Source: Phaeovulum veldkampii DSM 11550
GTDB lineage: Bacteria > Pseudomonadota > Alphaproteobacteria > Rhodobacterales > Rhodobacteraceae
NCBI RefSeq assembly: GCF_003034995.1
Contig: NZ_PZKF01000017.1
Span: 1 to 64,000 of the forward strand
Reading direction: 5' to 3'
DNA length: 64,000 nt
The notes below the pieces were generated by a model. The model did not search any database and had not been told where the DNA came from. It saw nothing but the letters and a program-made list of their open reading frames with translations. Below, in pieces: positions 38,134 to 46,564 of the stretch (position 1 is the stretch's first letter; every line of letters begins with the position of its first letter). The position numbers and the translations under genes were made by a program.

Positions 38134-38878
38134 GCCGCGCATCCTTCTTTTGGGGGGCACAACCGAAGCCAGCCAAATGGCCGCCGCCCTGGCCGCAGCC
38201 GGTCTGCCAGCCGTCTTTTCCTACGCGGGCCGCACCGTGGCACCCGTGGGCCAGCCGCTGCCGGTGCGCGCGGGCGGATTTGGCGGGGCCGAGGGGCTGG
38301 CCGCCTATCTGCGCGCCGAAGGGGTCAGCCATGTAATCGACGCCACCCACCCCTTTGCCGCCCAGATCAGCCGCAATGCGGTGGCCGCCTGCGCTGCGAC
38401 CGGCACTGCGCTGATTGCACTGGAACGCGCGCCATGGCAGGCGACCCCTGGCGACCACTGGATCCATGTTCCCGATATTGCCGGCGCCGCAGCCGCCCTG
38501 CCAACGGCGCCTGCACGGGTGTTTCTGGCGATTGGCCGCCAGCATCTGGGCGATTTCGCAAGCCAGCCCCAGCACCATTACCTGCTGCGGCTTGTCGATG
38601 CGCCCGACGGCACCCTGCCCCTGCCGCGCACCGAAACCCTGATCGCCCGCGGCCCCTTCCGCACCGAAGATGACCTTGCGCTGATGCAGGCTCATGGCAC
38701 CGAAATCGTGGTTGCCAAGAACGCGGGCGGCAGCGGCGCGCGGGCCAAGCTGGAGGCCGCGCGGGTGCTGGGCCTGCCGGTGATCCTGATCGACCGGCCC
38801 ACCATGCCGCCGCGCCCGCGCGCCGAAAAGGTGGTCGAGGTGATGGGCTGGCTGTCTCATGCCGACCTCGGGGTGTAG
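38132..38878 (+). CDS. cobK: Precorrin-6A reductase
   Basis: A 248-residue NADPH enzyme giving precorrin-6B. RILLLGGTTEASQMA is the nucleotide-binding start and HVIDATHPFAAQIS the family signature, with TLIARGPF.TEDDLALM and VAKNAGG further on. It is the only plus-strand gene in the block between cobF and DUF1636. Its ATG overlaps the divergent cobL start (CATG) and its end overlaps cobJ by 22 bp, so its promoter and Shine-Dalgarno (AGGGG) lie inside cobL. Confidence 0.95.
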   Translation: MPRILLLGGTTEASQMAAALAAAGLPAVFSYAGRTVAPVGQPLPVRAGGFGGAEGLAAYLRAEGVSHVIDATHPFAAQISRNAVAACAATGTALIALERAPWQATPGDHWIHVPDIAGAAAALPTAPARVFLAIGRQHLGDFASQPQHHYLLRLVDAPDGTLPLPRTETLIARGPFRTEDDLALMQAHGTEIVVAKNAGGSGARAKLEAARVLGLPVILIDRPTMPPRPRAEKVVEVMGWLSHADLGV

Positions 38879-39588
38879 ACCCAGCGACCGACGCGACGGG
38901 TGGCGGAATTGCCGACCAGAACAACGGTGCGCATGTCAGCCATGTCGGGCCGCGCCTCGGACAGCGGAAGGGTGATGATCCGCTCCTCGGGCGTGGTGAC
39001 GGCGCGGGCGAAGGTGATCAGCCGGTCTGGCCCGCAGTCGGCGCGCAACAGGTCCAGCACGCGGGCGAACCCCTCGGGGCGGCTGGCCGAGCGGGGGTTG
39101 TAGAAGGCCATTGCAAAATCGGCCCGCACCGCGGCGCGCAGACGCGTTTCGATCAGCACCCAGGGCTTGAGATTGTCGCTGAGGTTGATCGCGCAGAAAT
39201 CGTGCCCCAGCGGCGCCCCGGCACGCGCAGCCGCGGCCAGCATCGCGGTGATGCCGGGCAGGATACGGATATCAAGGTCGTGGGGGGCCGGCACCCCTTC
39301 CAGCGCCTCGAACAGCGCCGAGGCCATGGCAAACACCCCCGGATCGCCCGACGATACCACGACGACCCGCCCGCCCGCGGCGGCCAGGGCAAGCGCATGG
39401 CGCGCGCGGTCAATCTCGACCCGGTTGTCCGATGCGTGCAGTCGCAGCCCCGGTCGGGGCGCGACGCGCGCGACATAGGGGATATAGCCCACTACGTCGG
39501 TCGCATCGGCCAGTGCCGCCGTCACCTCGGGCGTGATCAGCGCCGCATCGCCCGGCCCCAGCCCCGCCACAGCAACCCAGCCGGTCAT
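38857..39588 (-). CDS. cobJ: Precorrin-3B C17-methyltransferase
   Basis: A 243-residue SAM methyltransferase that contracts the ring to precorrin-4. VAGLGPGDAALITPEV, VVVVSSGDPGVFAMAS and ILPGITAMLAAAARAGAPLGHDFCAINLSD are the CobJ pattern. Its substrate, precorrin-3B, must come from a CobG or CobZ enzyme that is not in this window. Start overlaps the cobI stop (ATGA). Confidence 0.95.
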   Translation of the reverse strand: MTGWVAVAGLGPGDAALITPEVTAALADATDVVGYIPYVARVAPRPGLRLHASDNRVEIDRARHALALAAAGGRVVVVSSGDPGVFAMASALFEALEGVPAPHDLDIRILPGITAMLAAAARAGAPLGHDFCAINLSDNLKPWVLIETRLRAAVRADFAMAFYNPRSASRPEGFARVLDLLRADCGPDRLITFARAVTTPEERIITLPLSEARPDMADMRTVVLVGNSATRRVGRWVYTPRSA

Positions 39589-40310
39589 GCCGCACGCCCC
39601 GGACGCCGACCATGGCCATGCACCAGCACCAGCGCGAAATAGGGGCAATCGACTGGCTCTAACTCGGCCAGGGGCGCAATACGCTGGCCTGGCATGGTGC
39701 CGCGTTCGACAAGCCACGCCGCATCAAGCCGCCCGGCAGCAGCCAGCGCGCGGCGGATCTTGGGCAGGTTGCGGCCGGTCTTCATGACCACCAGCGCATC
39801 GGCGCGGCGCATATGGTCGGCCAGCGCATCCTCCGGCAGGGTGCCGGGCAACACCGTCAGAACATCGTCGCCCCAGGTGATCGGCTGGCCCGTCGCAGTC
39901 CAGCAGCCCGACATGCCGGTGATGCCGGGGATCACCTCGATCTCAACCCGCCCGCGCAGGCGGATATAGAGGTGCATGAAGCTGCCGTAGAAGAATGGAT
40001 CACCCTCGCACAGCACGACCACCTCACCAGACAGGGCGGCCAGACGGTCGGCCCAGTCATCGTAAAAGGTCGAAAGGGCGGCGTCATAAGCGGGGCTTCC
40101 CGCGGGCAGTTCGGTGGTGACGGGGTATTCCATCGCAAATTCGGCAACGTGCGCCGGCAGCAGTCCCTGCACACTACTTCTGGCTTGTCCGGAATTTCCA
40201 GCCTTACGGAAATATGCGACTTGCGTTGCCGCGCCGATCATACGGGCGGCGCGAAGGCTGATCAGATCGGGGTCGCCGGGGCCAAGCCCCGCACAGATGA
40301 TCTTTGCCAT
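39585..40310 (-). CDS. cobI: Precorrin-2 C20-methyltransferase
   Basis: A 241-residue SAM methyltransferase making precorrin-3A. ICAGLGPGDPDLISLRAARMI and VLCEGDPFFYGSFMHLY are the CobI signatures; EVIPGITGMSGCWTATGQPI follows. Start at 40310 is preceded by GGAAGGAATAGC, and lies 2 bp after the cobH stop. Confidence 0.95.
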   Translation of the reverse strand: MAKIICAGLGPGDPDLISLRAARMIGAATQVAYFRKAGNSGQARSSVQGLLPAHVAEFAMEYPVTTELPAGSPAYDAALSTFYDDWADRLAALSGEVVVLCEGDPFFYGSFMHLYIRLRGRVEIEVIPGITGMSGCWTATGQPITWGDDVLTVLPGTLPEDALADHMRRADALVVMKTGRNLPKIRRALAAAGRLDAAWLVERGTMPGQRIAPLAELEPVDCPYFALVLVHGHGRRPGRAA

Positions 40311-40312
40311 TG

Positions 40313-40942
40313 CTATTCCTTCCGGGAGGCCAGAGCGTTCACCGCAGCGACAGCAATCGCTGACCCGCCCAGCCGCCCCGCAACCACCAGCGCAGGTGCG
40401 GGCGGGGCGACAATCAGTGCATCCTTAGATTCGGCTGCGCCGACAAAGCCCACCGGGCAGCCGATAATCGCGGCAGGGCGCGGGCAGGCCGGGTCGTCCA
40501 GCATGTTCAGCAGATGAAAGAGCGCGGTCGGCGCATTGCCGATGGCGACCACCGCACCCGCCAGATGGGGCCGCCACAACTCCAGCGCAGCGGCGCTGCG
40601 GGTGGTGCCGAGGCGCGCAGCGAGGTCGGGCACCGCCGCGTCATGCAGCGTGCAGATCACCGCGTTCCCGGCGGGCAGGCGGGGCCGGGTGATGCCCTCC
40701 GATACCATCCGCGCATCGCACAGGATCGGTGCGCCCGCCTCCAGCGCCGCGCGCGCCGCAATCGCCATGCCAGGGGTAAAGCGGATATGGGCCTCCAGCC
40801 CCACAAGCCCTGCGGCGTGGATCATCCGCACCACGACGGATTCTTCATCGGGGGTGAAGCGAACCAGATCGGCCTCGGCCCGGATCGTGGCGAAGGACTG
40901 GCGATAGATCGCCGCGCCATCGGTTTCATAAAAATGCAGCAT
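40313..40942 (-). CDS. cobH: Precorrin-8X methylmutase
   Basis: A 209-residue mutase that moves a methyl group from C11 to C12, giving hydrogenobyrinate. The conserved His42 lies in RMIHAAG; GAPILCDARMVSEGI and IGNAPTALFHLL...PAAIIGCPVGFVGAAESK are family hallmarks. The start overlaps the last 17 bp of cobN, which precedes it in the transcript. Confidence 0.96.
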   Translation of the reverse strand: MLHFYETDGAAIYRQSFATIRAEADLVRFTPDEESVVVRMIHAAGLVGLEAHIRFTPGMAIAARAALEAGAPILCDARMVSEGITRPRLPAGNAVICTLHDAAVPDLAARLGTTRSAAALELWRPHLAGAVVAIGNAPTALFHLLNMLDDPACPRPAAIIGCPVGFVGAAESKDALIVAPPAPALVVAGRLGGSAIAVAAVNALASRKE

Positions 40943-43900
40943 CGGGTTCCCCGTTCAGGCTGGCGGCGATCGAATTGCGCCGGGTGATCCACAGGCCCGC
41001 ATCGTGCAGGCGGCGGAAGGTGTCTTGCATTGCGATCAGCGCCGCAGGGTTTTCGGCGGCCATGAAGGTGCGCAGATCAGGCCGACCCAGCGTCGCCTCA
41101 TGGTAGAGGTCGAACAGATGGCCGGGCACCACGCCTGCCAGATGCGCAAAGGCCGCCATATGGTCGAGCGTCGCCGCAACCTCGGCGGCACCGCGAAAGC
41201 CATGCGCCATCATGCCGGTGGCCCAGTCGGGGTTGGCGGCGCGGGCACGCACGGTGCGGGCGATTTCCTCGGTCAGCGCGCGGGCGCGCGGTGCCTCGGG
41301 GCGGGTCGTATCAAGATGATACAGCGCGGGGGCCGCGCCAAGGCTCGCGGCGGCAGCCGCAAAGCCTGCCTCATGCGCGGCATAATCAGCGGCCATCAGC
41401 AGGTCGGTTTCGGGCAGGTCTTGCGCATGCACAAAGGCATCGGCGGCGCGCAACCGATCCTCCAGCGCCGCGCGGTCGGGGCGGGTCGTGCCATCAGCGG
41501 CGATGCTGTGCGCCGAGGCGGCAAGCCACGCCTCGCCCGCTGCGGCACGGGCGGCGGGGGTGAAATCGCCCAGCGTGGCACCCATACCCTGCCCGTATTG
41601 GCCGGGTCGGGGGCCAAAGACGCGGGGCGCGCGCGTGGCAAGGTAGGGGTTGTCCTCGGGGGCCTCGTCGCGGGCGGCCAGCGCCGCGACCCCGGCCTGA
41701 AACATCTGCGCAAGGCCCGGAAAGATGTCACGGAACAGGCCCGAGACGCGCAGCGTCACGTCGATGCGCGGTCGGCTCAGCAGCGCCAGCGCGATCACCT
41801 CGAACCCCGCCACGCGGCCTGTGCCCTCGTCCCAGCGCGGGGCAAGGCCCGCGAGATGCAGCGCCATGGCGAAATCCTCGCCCGCCGTGCGCATCGTGGC
41901 TGACCCCCACAGATCGACCACCAGCCCCCGCGGCCAGTCGCCCTGATCCTGAAGGTGACGGCGCAGCAGTTCCTCGGCCAGCTTCACGCCCTGCGCATGG
42001 GCGGCGCGGCTGGGCACCGCGCGCGGATCGACGGCGAAAAGATTGCGCCCCGTGGGCAGCACATCGGCCCGGCCCCGGTTGGGCGAACCCGCGGGCCCCG
42101 GCTCCACCCGCCGCCCGGCAAGAGCCGCGCGCAGACCCTCGGCCTCGCCCGGCGCCTGCCCATAGATGTGCAGGCCCGCGCCAAAACGGCTTTCCTTCAG
42201 GTCGCAGACAAAACGGTCGATCCGGGTGATCGCCTCGGCGGGGCTGGCCGTTTCGGGCAGGCCCAGATCGGTCTCGACCCCGGCGCCGCGCGCCTCGGCC
42301 CGGATCGCCGCGATCAGCCGGTCGCGCCGCGCCGGGTCAAGCCCGTCAGCGGTGGAGTATTCATCCAGCAGCTGTTCCAGCCGCGTCAACCCCTCCGGCA
42401 CCGCAGAGGCGACCAGAGGCGGCGGCAGATGGCCCAGCGTGACGGCCCCGATCCGTCGTTTTGCCTGCGCGGCCTCGCCGGGGTCGTTGACGATGAAGGG
42501 ATAGATCACTGGCAGGGGGCCGATCAGCGCCTCGGGCCAGCAGGCCGATGACAGCGCCACCGCCTTGCCCGGCAGCCATTCCAGCGTGCCATGCGCGCCC
42601 ATATGGATCAACGCGTGCACCCCCTGCGCCCGTAGCCAAAGGTAGAAGGCCACATAGGCATGGCGTGGGATGCGCGAGAGGTCGTGATAGTCGCCCGCGC
42701 GTGCCACCGGGTCGCCGCGTTCGGGTTGCAGCGCGATCAGGGCCGCGCCGCACCGCAGGGCGGCAAAGCGGAAGGCCGCGCCATCGCAGTCGGGGTCATC
42801 CTCGGGGGCACCCCAGGCGGCGTGAAGGGCGGCGCGCAGCGAGACAGGCAGCGTGTCCAGCGCGGCGCGGTAGGCCGCCAGCGGCCAGCTTTCGCGCGCT
42901 TCTCGCAGCCCCAGCCCCAGCCCCAGCCCCAGCCCCGCGACCGGGGTAACGGCATAGCCCGCGGTGGCAAGATCGGCCAGCACCGCCTCGGCCGAAGCCA
43001 GCGCGTCCAGCCCGACGGCATGGGCCAGTTGATGCGCCTTGCCGGGATAGGTGGACAGCACCATCGCCAGCCGCCGCCCTGCCGCCGGGGCGTGCCCCAG
43101 CCGGTGCCAGGCGGCCACCCGTGACACCACGGCGGCGATCCGGTCGGGCAGCGGCTGATGCGTGGTGCGGGCGAATTGCAGGTGGGCATCGCGCTCGCCC
43201 GCGGTTTTGAAACTGATCGCCCCGGCAAACAGCCGCCCGTCCACTTCGGGCAGAACGACATGCATCGCCAGATCGCCAGGCGACAGGCCACGATCCGACG
43301 CCGCCCATTCCTCCCCGGTTGCGGTAGAAAGCGCCACCTGAAACACCGGGCAGCCGGGGCCGTCAAGCGGCGAGCCAGCCGTGCCACGCGCCGAAAAAGC
43401 CGTGGCGTTCACGATGGCCACAGGGGCAAGCACGCCCAATGCCTGCGCCAGCCATGCCCCCGCTCCGGGAGCCTTGAGCGAGGGCGCAAACAGCCCCCAT
43501 GCGGCAAAGCCGGCCGCGCGCAGGTCGCGGATCAACGCGTCAATCGGTGCGGTATCGGCCGCAGTCAGATAGGCGCGGTAGAAGGTGAGGGCGACGGCCG
43601 GGCAATCGGCCTGCGGGGCCTCGGCCAGAATTCCAAGATCGGGGTCATACCAGCCGCAATCGGGCACGGTTTTCACTCCTCGCACCGGCCCCGCATACAG
43701 CCCCGCCGCCAGCGCCAGTTGCGCCAGCGCCGCCTGTGCCGCCACCGCGCCGCCCGCATCGCAAAGCGCCGCCAGCCGCCGCAAGGTGGATAGCGGCAGT
43801 GTCGAGGCGGCATCCAGCCGGTCGTCGGGCCGCCCGTCGGCAGGCAGCACCGCCAGCGCGATCCCGCGCCGGCGTGCCAGATCCTGAACCGCGGCCAGTC

Positions 43901-44195
43901 CGTAGGGCCAATAGCTCTCGCCCCCGATCAGCCGGATCAGGATGCCCTTTGCCCCCGCCAGCGTGCGGTCAACATAGGTATCGACAGACAGCGGGTGACG
44001 CAGCGCCGACAGGTTCGCCAGCCGCAAGCCGGGCAACCCGCCCACCGGCCCTCCGCCCCGATGCCAGCCCGCCGCAAAGGCACCCAGATCGCTGTCGGAA
44101 AACGACAGCACCACCAGATCGGCCGGGCTTTGCCCCAGATCGACCGGGGCACCCGTCTCTTCCAGCCCGTGGCTTTCGCGGAAGATCACATGCAC
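40926..44195 (-). CDS. cobN: Cobaltochelatase subunit CobN
   Basis: A 1089-residue subunit of the ATP-dependent aerobic cobalt chelatase, which needs CobS and CobT (not in this window). Length is a little short of some CobN proteins (about 1,250). Family motifs include ALIHMGAHGTLEWLPGK, DPGEAAQAKRR, LWGSATMRTAGEDFAMALHLAG and the Zn/tetrapyrrole-type IDVTLRVSGLFRDIFP. It starts with GTG, 4 bp after the cobW stop. Residues encoded at 42907-42936 are a (Gly-Leu)n run produced by five AGCCCC repeats. Confidence 0.95.
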   Translation of the reverse strand: MHVIFRESHGLEETGAPVDLGQSPADLVVLSFSDSDLGAFAAGWHRGGGPVGGLPGLRLANLSALRHPLSVDTYVDRTLAGAKGILIRLIGGESYWPYGLAAVQDLARRRGIALAVLPADGRPDDRLDAASTLPLSTLRRLAALCDAGGAVAAQAALAQLALAAGLYAGPVRGVKTVPDCGWYDPDLGILAEAPQADCPAVALTFYRAYLTAADTAPIDALIRDLRAAGFAAWGLFAPSLKAPGAGAWLAQALGVLAPVAIVNATAFSARGTAGSPLDGPGCPVFQVALSTATGEEWAASDRGLSPGDLAMHVVLPEVDGRLFAGAISFKTAGERDAHLQFARTTHQPLPDRIAAVVSRVAAWHRLGHAPAAGRRLAMVLSTYPGKAHQLAHAVGLDALASAEAVLADLATAGYAVTPVAGLGLGLGLGLREARESWPLAAYRAALDTLPVSLRAALHAAWGAPEDDPDCDGAAFRFAALRCGAALIALQPERGDPVARAGDYHDLSRIPRHAYVAFYLWLRAQGVHALIHMGAHGTLEWLPGKAVALSSACWPEALIGPLPVIYPFIVNDPGEAAQAKRRIGAVTLGHLPPPLVASAVPEGLTRLEQLLDEYSTADGLDPARRDRLIAAIRAEARGAGVETDLGLPETASPAEAITRIDRFVCDLKESRFGAGLHIYGQAPGEAEGLRAALAGRRVEPGPAGSPNRGRADVLPTGRNLFAVDPRAVPSRAAHAQGVKLAEELLRRHLQDQGDWPRGLVVDLWGSATMRTAGEDFAMALHLAGLAPRWDEGTGRVAGFEVIALALLSRPRIDVTLRVSGLFRDIFPGLAQMFQAGVAALAARDEAPEDNPYLATRAPRVFGPRPGQYGQGMGATLGDFTPAARAAAGEAWLAASAHSIAADGTTRPDRAALEDRLRAADAFVHAQDLPETDLLMAADYAAHEAGFAAAAASLGAAPALYHLDTTRPEAPRARALTEEIARTVRARAANPDWATGMMAHGFRGAAEVAATLDHMAAFAHLAGVVPGHLFDLYHEATLGRPDLRTFMAAENPAALIAMQDTFRRLHDAGLWITRRNSIAASLNGEPDAAFL
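42907..42936 (-). repeat. Hexanucleotide tandem repeat inside cobN
   Basis: Five perfect copies of AGCCCC (plus strand). They encode a Gly-Leu alternation in the GLGLGLGLGL segment. Changes in copy number keep the frame, so the tract may vary in length without inactivating CobN. Confidence 0.85.
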
Positions 44196-44199
44196 CGGA

Positions 44200-45246
44200 T
44201 CAGGCCCCCACAGCAGCCAGCAGCGCCGCGCGGATTGTGGCTTCGTCGATGTCTTTATGCTCGGCGATGACCACCAGCCGGCCCTGCCGCGGGGCGGCGC
44301 CCCAGGCCCGGTCGAACTGATGGCGCACCCGTTCGCCCACCGCCTGAATCAGCAGCCGCAGCGGCTTGCCCGTCACCGCCACATGGCCTTTTACCCGAAG
44401 GATGCGGTTTTCATGCGCCAGCCGTCGCACCGCCTGAGCCAGCGCCTCGGGGTCGGCGATCTCGGGCAGGTCGATCACGACGCTGGCGAAATCATCATGT
44501 TCATGATCGCCCGACCCGTCGTGATGCGAGGGGCGCGCGGCCAGATCGTCCTCGGCGGCAGCGCCCAGCCCCAGGATCAGCCGCGGGTCGATGACGCCTT
44601 CGGTCAGCGCCAGCATCGGCAGCGGGCGCGGCGCCTCGGCCGCGATCAGCGCGCGGGCAGCGACAAGGCCCGCGTCGCCCGCCAGATCGGCCTTGGTCAG
44701 CAACACCAGATCGGCGCAGGCGATCTGATCCTCGAACACCTCGGACAGCGGCGTGTCATGCTCAAGGCTGTCATCGGCCGCGCGCTGCGCCGCGACCGCT
44801 GCCGGGTCAGGAGCAAAGCGACCCGCGGCCACCGCCTCGGCATCGGCCAGCGCGATGACGCCATCAACCGTGATGCGCGACCGGATCGCGGGCCAGTCAA
44901 AGGCCTTCAGCAAGGGCTTGGGCAGAGCCAGCCCCGAGGTTTCGATCAGGATGTGATCGGGCGGCGCGGGCCGGGCCAGCAGCGCCTCGATGGTGGGAAT
45001 GAAATCTTCGGCCACCGTGCAGCAGATACAGCCGTTGGCCAGTTCCACGATATTCTCGGCCGGGCAGGCACTATCGGCGCAAGCGCGCAGCAGGTCGCCA
45101 TCAACCCCCACCGTGCCGAATTCGTTGACGAGAACGGCCAGCCGTCGGCCCTGCGGATTGGCCAGCAGATGACGGATCAGCGTCGTCTTGCCCGCGCCCA
45201 GAAAGCCGGTGATGATGGTTACCGGGGTCTTGGTCAGGTCGGTCAT
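44200..45246 (-). CDS. cobW: CobW-type GTPase (COG0523 metallochaperone)
   Basis: A 348-residue G3E GTPase. P-loop GFLGAGKTT is at about residues 14-22; the metal site C-x-C-C lies at C73, C75 and C76 (NGCICC); a His/Asp-rich loop (HHDGSGDHEHDD) lies near residue 240. CobW is proposed to deliver cobalt to CobN. The start at 45246 lies 2 bp after the DUF1636 stop and uses AGGAG within it. Confidence 0.94.
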   Translation of the reverse strand: MTDLTKTPVTIITGFLGAGKTTLIRHLLANPQGRRLAVLVNEFGTVGVDGDLLRACADSACPAENIVELANGCICCTVAEDFIPTIEALLARPAPPDHILIETSGLALPKPLLKAFDWPAIRSRITVDGVIALADAEAVAAGRFAPDPAAVAAQRAADDSLEHDTPLSEVFEDQIACADLVLLTKADLAGDAGLVAARALIAAEAPRPLPMLALTEGVIDPRLILGLGAAAEDDLAARPSHHDGSGDHEHDDFASVVIDLPEIADPEALAQAVRRLAHENRILRVKGHVAVTGKPLRLLIQAVGERVRHQFDRAWGAAPRQGRLVVIAEHKDIDEATIRAALLAAVGA

Positions 45247-45248
45247 GG

Positions 45249-45599
45249 TCACTCCTGCGGGGGGATGCGGGCGATGGATTGCTTGCGAAAGACCTCGGGG
45301 CGGTCGCGCCAAGGAACGAGGCCATCGGCGGTCGCCGCATAGCGGGCCGCGCCAGACAGGATGTCGGGGGCGTGGGCCTCGGTGAGGCCGCCGTAGACAT
45401 AAGACCACCGGCCCGCGCCCGACAGCGCCACCGCGCAGCCCTGCGAACAGGCCGAGAGACATTCGACAGGCATAACCCGCACGCCTTCGGGCGCGGCGGC
45501 GGTCAGGGCCGCGTGCAAGCGCGCGCCGGGCACAGGACGGCCCTCTTCGGGCGGCTCGCCCGCGCGGCAGGTGGTGCAGACATGTAGCGTGGTGGCCAT
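45249..45599 (-). CDS. DUF1636 small cysteine protein, first gene of the B12 operon
   Basis: A 116-residue protein with HVCTTCRAGE near the N-terminus and PVECLSACSQGCAVALSG in the middle, i.e. a CxxC and a CxxxC(x3)C-type arrangement, resembling thioredoxin-like [2Fe-2S] ferredoxins; a cluster is inferred, not shown. The ATG at 45599 follows AAGGACGGGCC. It is directly behind a cobalamin riboswitch and followed 2 bp later by cobW. DUF1636 has no proven role; a metal- or electron-carrier job in cobalamin synthesis is likely from context. Confidence 0.88.
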   Translation of the reverse strand: MATTLHVCTTCRAGEPPEEGRPVPGARLHAALTAAAPEGVRVMPVECLSACSQGCAVALSGAGRWSYVYGGLTEAHAPDILSGAARYAATADGLVPWRDRPEVFRKQSIARIPPQE

Positions 45600-45712
45600 G
45601 GCCCGTCCTTTGCGCAAAGGCATGGGGGGATGGGCCAGAGCAAACGCAGGCGGGGCGACCCGGCATGCGATTGGCACCGGTCGCGGAACACCCCGTCCGC
45701 CCGTTTCTGTCA

Positions 45713-45890
45713 ACGCTGGCAGGTCTCCCGGCTTGCGGATTCTGGGTTTCCCCAACGGTTGCCCAGCCTTCCCAGCCTTTGGGGCCAGTGGCATCGGGCG
45801 ACCTTTCCGGTCACGGTCGCGGGGGCGGCTGCGCTTGGGGTTTCCCCCTGTCGCATTCCCTCTTCGCCTGTCATAGACAGGAACCAACGT
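45713..45890 (-). promoter_or_regulatory. Adenosylcobalamin riboswitch at the head of the main cob operon
   Basis: Minus strand, in order: P1 arm ACGTTGG, GAGGGAAT..., CGCAGCCGCCCCCGCGACCGTGA, GATGCCACTGG, GGGAAGG, and the B12 box AAGCCGGGAGACCTGCC (45718-45735 region), then CCAGCGT closing P1 with seven pairs. Matches the cobalamin consensus with a couple of changes (GACCG for AACTG). It controls DUF1636-cobW-cobN-cobH-cobI-cobJ. Between it and the ATG lies CCTTTGCGCAAAGG (45607-45620), which contains the Shine-Dalgarno. Confidence 0.94.
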
Positions 45891-45896
45891 GCGGCT

Positions 45897-45925
45897 ACCT
45901 GACCCAAGCCGCCCGAGGTTGTCAA
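45897..45925 (-). promoter_or_regulatory. Likely promoter of the main cob operon
   Basis: A consensus TTGACA (45925-45920 on the minus strand) and a weak TCAGGT (45902-45897) are 17 bp apart, just upstream of the riboswitch P1. The -35 is perfect; the -10 is poor, as often in GC-rich alphaproteobacteria. The cobO Shine-Dalgarno lies next to it on the other strand. Confidence 0.45.
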
Positions 45926-45940
45926 GCAGGGGAATGGACG

Positions 45941-46564
45941 ATGCCCGACGATCTTCAGACAGAAGCTGAAACCCGCCACGCCGCCAAGATGGCCAAGAAG
46001 AAGGCCGCGCGCGACCGGATCATGGCCGGAAAGACCGGCGAAAAGGGGCTGGTGATCGTGCATACCGGGGCAGGCAAGGGCAAATCCTCGGCCGGGTTCG
46101 GGATGATCCTGCGCTGCATCGCACATGAAATGCCCTGCGCGGTGGTGCAGTTCATCAAGGGCGCGTGGGAGACCGGCGAACGCCGCATCCTGACCGAACG
46201 CTTCCCCGACCTGTGCCAGTTTCACGCGATGGGTGAGGGCTTCACCTGGGAAACCCAGGACCGCGCCCGCGACATTGCCGCGGCGCAGGCCGGATGGGAC
46301 AAGGCAAAAGAGGTGATCCGCGACCCCGCCATCCGCATGGTTCTGCTGGATGAGGTCAACATCGCCCTGCGCTACGGCTATCTGGACGCGGCCGAGGTGC
46401 TGGCCTTTCTGTCGGCCGAAAAGCCACCGCTGACCCATGTGGTTCTGACAGGGCGCGGCGCCCCCGAGACGCTGATCGAGGCGGCCGATCTGGTCACCGA
46501 AATGTCGCTGGTCAAACACCCGTTCCGGGCCGGGATCAAGGGCCAGCCGGGGGTTGAATACTGA
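45941..46564 (+). CDS. cobO: Cob(I)yrinate a,c-diamide adenosyltransferase
   Basis: A 207-residue CobA/BtuR-type enzyme that adds the upper adenosyl ligand. P-loop GAGKGKSSAGFG, the FIKGAWETGERR segment and ...VLLDEVNIALRYG are diagnostic. An Ala/Lys-rich N-terminal helix (about residues 1-35) precedes. Starts after AGGGGAATGG. Divergent from the DUF1636 operon; I see no cobalamin riboswitch on its own strand. Its end overlaps nnrS by 29 bp. Confidence 0.95.
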   Translation: MPDDLQTEAETRHAAKMAKKKAARDRIMAGKTGEKGLVIVHTGAGKGKSSAGFGMILRCIAHEMPCAVVQFIKGAWETGERRILTERFPDLCQFHAMGEGFTWETQDRARDIAAAQAGWDKAKEVIRDPAIRMVLLDEVNIALRYGYLDAAEVLAFLSAEKPPLTHVVLTGRGAPETLIEAADLVTEMSLVKHPFRAGIKGQPGVEY

